This document shows positions 23,243 to 24,645 of a stretch of DNA of 24,645 nt, piece after piece. The DNA comes from Chlamydiales bacterium. GTDB taxonomy: Bacteria; Chlamydiota; Chlamydiia; Chlamydiales; Criblamydiaceae. The stretch's first letter is position 1. Every line of letters starts with the position of its first letter. Position numbers and translations under genes: made by a program. Location: the NCBI GenBank assembly GCA_024233575.1, contig JACKPN010000022.1, forward strand, positions 1 through 24,645, in the 5' to 3' direction. Under the pieces are notes generated by a model. It searched no databases. It had not been told where the DNA came from and saw only the letters and a program-made list of their open reading frames with translations.

Positions 23243-24031
23243 ATGAGTATGATCTTTTCCATGCTGATTTGTACAGCGATCATCGTTATTATATTTTTTC
23301 TGTTGTGGGTGTTTGCCATGCTCGCAAGAAAACCGGAACTGGTTGATATCGCCTGGACCCTTGCTGTCGTCGGCTACGCATGGTACTACTTTGTCGACTT
23401 TGGTGAGACATCGTTGCGCTCCTACTTTCTGATTGCGATGGTCTCGCTTTGGGGGCTGCGTCTATCTTCGTTGCTCATGGGACGCTTGCTTATGGGACAG
23501 ACTGATCGTCGTTATCGCAAGTTGGACCGTGCCTTTGCCAACAGCTATAAGTACTCATATCTTCTGTTCTATGGCGCGCAAGTTGTTGCCGCTTTCCTGT
23601 TGTCGGTCCCTTTTGCTCTCGCCTTTTCCGCAACCGCGCGTGTAGAGACGACAGACTTTTTCGCTCTTGCTCTATGTGTAATCGGCTTTTTCGGGGAGTT
23701 TCAAGCTGATGCAACGATGGCGCGTTTTCGTGCAGCACCGGATAATAAAGGCAAAGTATGCAAACGTGGTTTCTGGAAATACTCTCGTCATCCAAATCTT
23801 TTCTTCGATTGGATCCAGTGGATAGGCTTTGCCTGTTTTGCTTTAGCGTCGCCGCTATGGTGGATCGCTGTCCCTATCCCGTTTCTTATGCTCTATATGA
23901 TGCTATGCGTCACAGGAATTCCGCCAACAGAAGAGGTCCTTCTTGAAAGCAAAGGCGATGTCTATCGCGAATATCAACGATCCACAAGCGCTTTCATTCC
24001 TTGGTTTCCGAGATCAGATGGACGAGCGTAG
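23243..24031 (+). CDS. DUF1295 family membrane protein (steroid 5-alpha-reductase-like)
   Basis: 262 aa, about seven hydrophobic helices, in the inner membrane. Seen: ELVDIAWTLAVVGYAW (32-47), SLWGLRLSSLLMGR (68-81), GKVCKRGFWKYSRHPN at 170-185, which is the nicotinamide-cofactor region shared with steroid reductases and isoprenylcysteine methyltransferases, and TGIPPTEEVLLESKGDVYREYQRSTSAFIPWFP (224-256), diagnostic for DUF1295. Probably a lipid-modifying reductase or methyltransferase; substrate unknown. AGGAGG at 23232-23237 lies 5 nt before the ATG, the strongest ribosome site in the window. It overlaps the convergent SRPBCC gene by 38 bp. Confidence 0.9.
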   Translation: MSMIFSMLICTAIIVIIFFLLWVFAMLARKPELVDIAWTLAVVGYAWYYFVDFGETSLRSYFLIAMVSLWGLRLSSLLMGRLLMGQTDRRYRKLDRAFANSYKYSYLLFYGAQVVAAFLLSVPFALAFSATARVETTDFFALALCVIGFFGEFQADATMARFRAAPDNKGKVCKRGFWKYSRHPNLFFDWIQWIGFACFALASPLWWIAVPIPFLMLYMMLCVTGIPPTEEVLLESKGDVYREYQRSTSAFIPWFPRSDGRA

Positions 24032-24452
24032 TCTGATGACGGTACGCAAAAAGGCGCTGAAGTTGATAGTTTACAAAAGGTGCGGCAAGCCAATTGATGA
24101 AAGTCCCGCCCGGCAGTTCCCACTCAATAGTATCTATTAGTTCCGATTGGTCAGCGCTTATAGCAATCATCTCATGTCTATGGTGCCAATATTTAAACGG
24201 CCCTTTCTTTTGGCGGTCGCTGAAAAGACGCCCCTCTATATAGTCGACATGTTCGGCAATCCATGTAATAGGAAATATGCCTTGTATTCGAAAAATGACA
24301 AGTTCCCCGGGCTGTAATGTTTTGGGTGGTTGGATTAAATCGACTTTCTTCCCTGGAGGCATCAGCTGCTGAAAAGCATCAGGATTACGGTGCCAGTTGA
24401 AAAGCTTTTCCGCAGATATAGGCATTTCGGAGCGGTAAATGAACGTTCTCAT
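23994..24452 (-). CDS. SRPBCC (START-like) ligand-binding protein
   Basis: 152 aa, probably cytoplasmic, with the helix-grip fold that binds hydrophobic ligands. Seen: MRTFIYRSEMPISAEKLFNWHRNP (1-24), a family start with the domain's first strand and helix; GPFKYWHHRHEM (about 84-95), IDTIEWELPGG and LQRLFAYRHQ near the C-terminus, typical of SRPBCC proteins found with TIGR01777 epimerases and DUF1295 clusters. An open frame reaches back to 24584, but those 44 residues are Phe/Lys-rich and unlike the family, so ATG 24452 is preferred although its ribosome site is poor (AGG). Convergent with the DUF1295 gene, which may act on the same lipid-like substrates. Confidence 0.82.
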   Translation of the reverse strand: MRTFIYRSEMPISAEKLFNWHRNPDAFQQLMPPGKKVDLIQPPKTLQPGELVIFRIQGIFPITWIAEHVDYIEGRLFSDRQKKGPFKYWHHRHEMIAISADQSELIDTIEWELPGGTFINWLAAPFVNYQLQRLFAYRHQTTLVHLISETKE

Positions 24453-24575
24453 AGCCTTGATAGTGGCAAAAAGAGGCAGTTTTGACAAGTTATGCGTTGA
24501 AAACGGCTTATTTTTGCGAAAAAACGCTAAAATGCAAAAAAAACGACAAAAGGGGTTGTGCGTAAATATCAGCAT

Positions 24576-24595
24576 GATGTACATTATTGCACATC
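24576..24595. repeat. 20-bp interrupted dyad upstream of the SRPBCC gene
   Basis: Arms GATGTACATT and ATTGCACATC; 16 of 20 positions are symmetric. Resembles a repressor operator. It lies in the 193-base stretch from 24453 to the right edge, where I see no supported gene. Confidence 0.35.
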
Positions 24596-24625
24596 TTCAG
24601 CAGCAAGTTGGCTAGCAGAAGAAAA

Positions 24626-24643
24626 CAAGGACCGAGAGCCTTG
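24626..24643 (-). terminator. Possible intrinsic terminator of a gene beyond the right edge
   Basis: On the minus strand CAAGG, 8-nt loop, CCTTG, then TTTTCTTCT. A T-run after the stem suits termination of a minus-strand gene entering from the right. The stem is short and the flank beyond the edge is unseen. Confidence 0.35.
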
Positions 24644-24645
24644 AG

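Noticed and set aside
24453..24584. 44-residue N-terminal extension of the SRPBCC protein
   Set aside because: Phe/Lys-rich, unlike the family, overlaps the 20-bp dyad, and the domain begins cleanly at the internal ATG 24452.

Overview
The window reads as a chromosomal segment of an obligate intracellular, Gram-negative bacterium, most likely an environmental (non-Chlamydiaceae) member of the Chlamydiae. Evidence from sequence plus family knowledge: LPS genes (kdsD, lpxK, gmhA); a DAACS symporter near a SAM methyltransferase/SpoU methylase pair, a grouping I recall from Chlamydia but cannot check here; a hypothetical protein (6548-7375) with the DYIPIVSTASN and RYFTYI...LLIPILGNI signature I associate with lineage-specific families of Parachlamydia/Waddlia-type chlamydiae; and an NADP-type isocitrate dehydrogenase, absent from the pathogenic Chlamydia but present in environmental chlamydiae. 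The genus cannot be fixed from this window. Base composition looks moderate except for an AT-rich patch around 6550-7750.

Layout. 1-1346 (-): icd, running off the left edge. 1473-2435 (+): kdsD, divergent from icd. 2416-2955 (-) and 3031-4254 (+): two membrane proteins of unknown function, divergent from each other. 4208-6501 (-): a tight RNA-modification cluster (class I SAM methyltransferase, SpoU/TrmH 2'-O-methylase, RluA-type pseudouridine synthase). 6548-7375 (-): the chlamydial-type hypothetical gene, preceded by a 373-base AT-rich spacer with a perfect 16-bp palindrome. 7749-8981 (-): DAACS-family Na+ symporter. 9099-10933 (-): gmhA then lpxK. 11016-16932 (+): a run of Na+/Ca2+ exchanger, secreted TPR protein with a nucleotidyltransferase-like motif, NhaD/ArsB-like antiporter, and an IolB-like bicupin without its metal ligands. 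16886-22269 (-): a six-gene Mrp antiporter operon (fused mrpAB, C, short E, D, F, G). 22327-23166 (-): unknown membrane protein. 23243-24031 (+): DUF1295 membrane enzyme. 23994-24452 (-): SRPBCC protein.

Themes. (1) Sodium: four secondary transport systems that use or move Na+ (DAACS symporter, CaCA exchanger, NhaD-like antiporter, Mrp) lie within about 15 kb. (2) Envelope: Kdo, lipid A and heptose steps are all represented. (3) Architecture: all four convergent gene pairs overlap at their 3' ends by 20-47 bp, leaving no room for a terminator between them. I found no tRNA, rRNA, CRISPR array or insertion sequence. The least explained items are the secreted TPR/nucleotidyltransferase-like protein, the degenerate IolB-like protein next to an antiporter, and the operator-like palindrome in front of the lineage-type gene.
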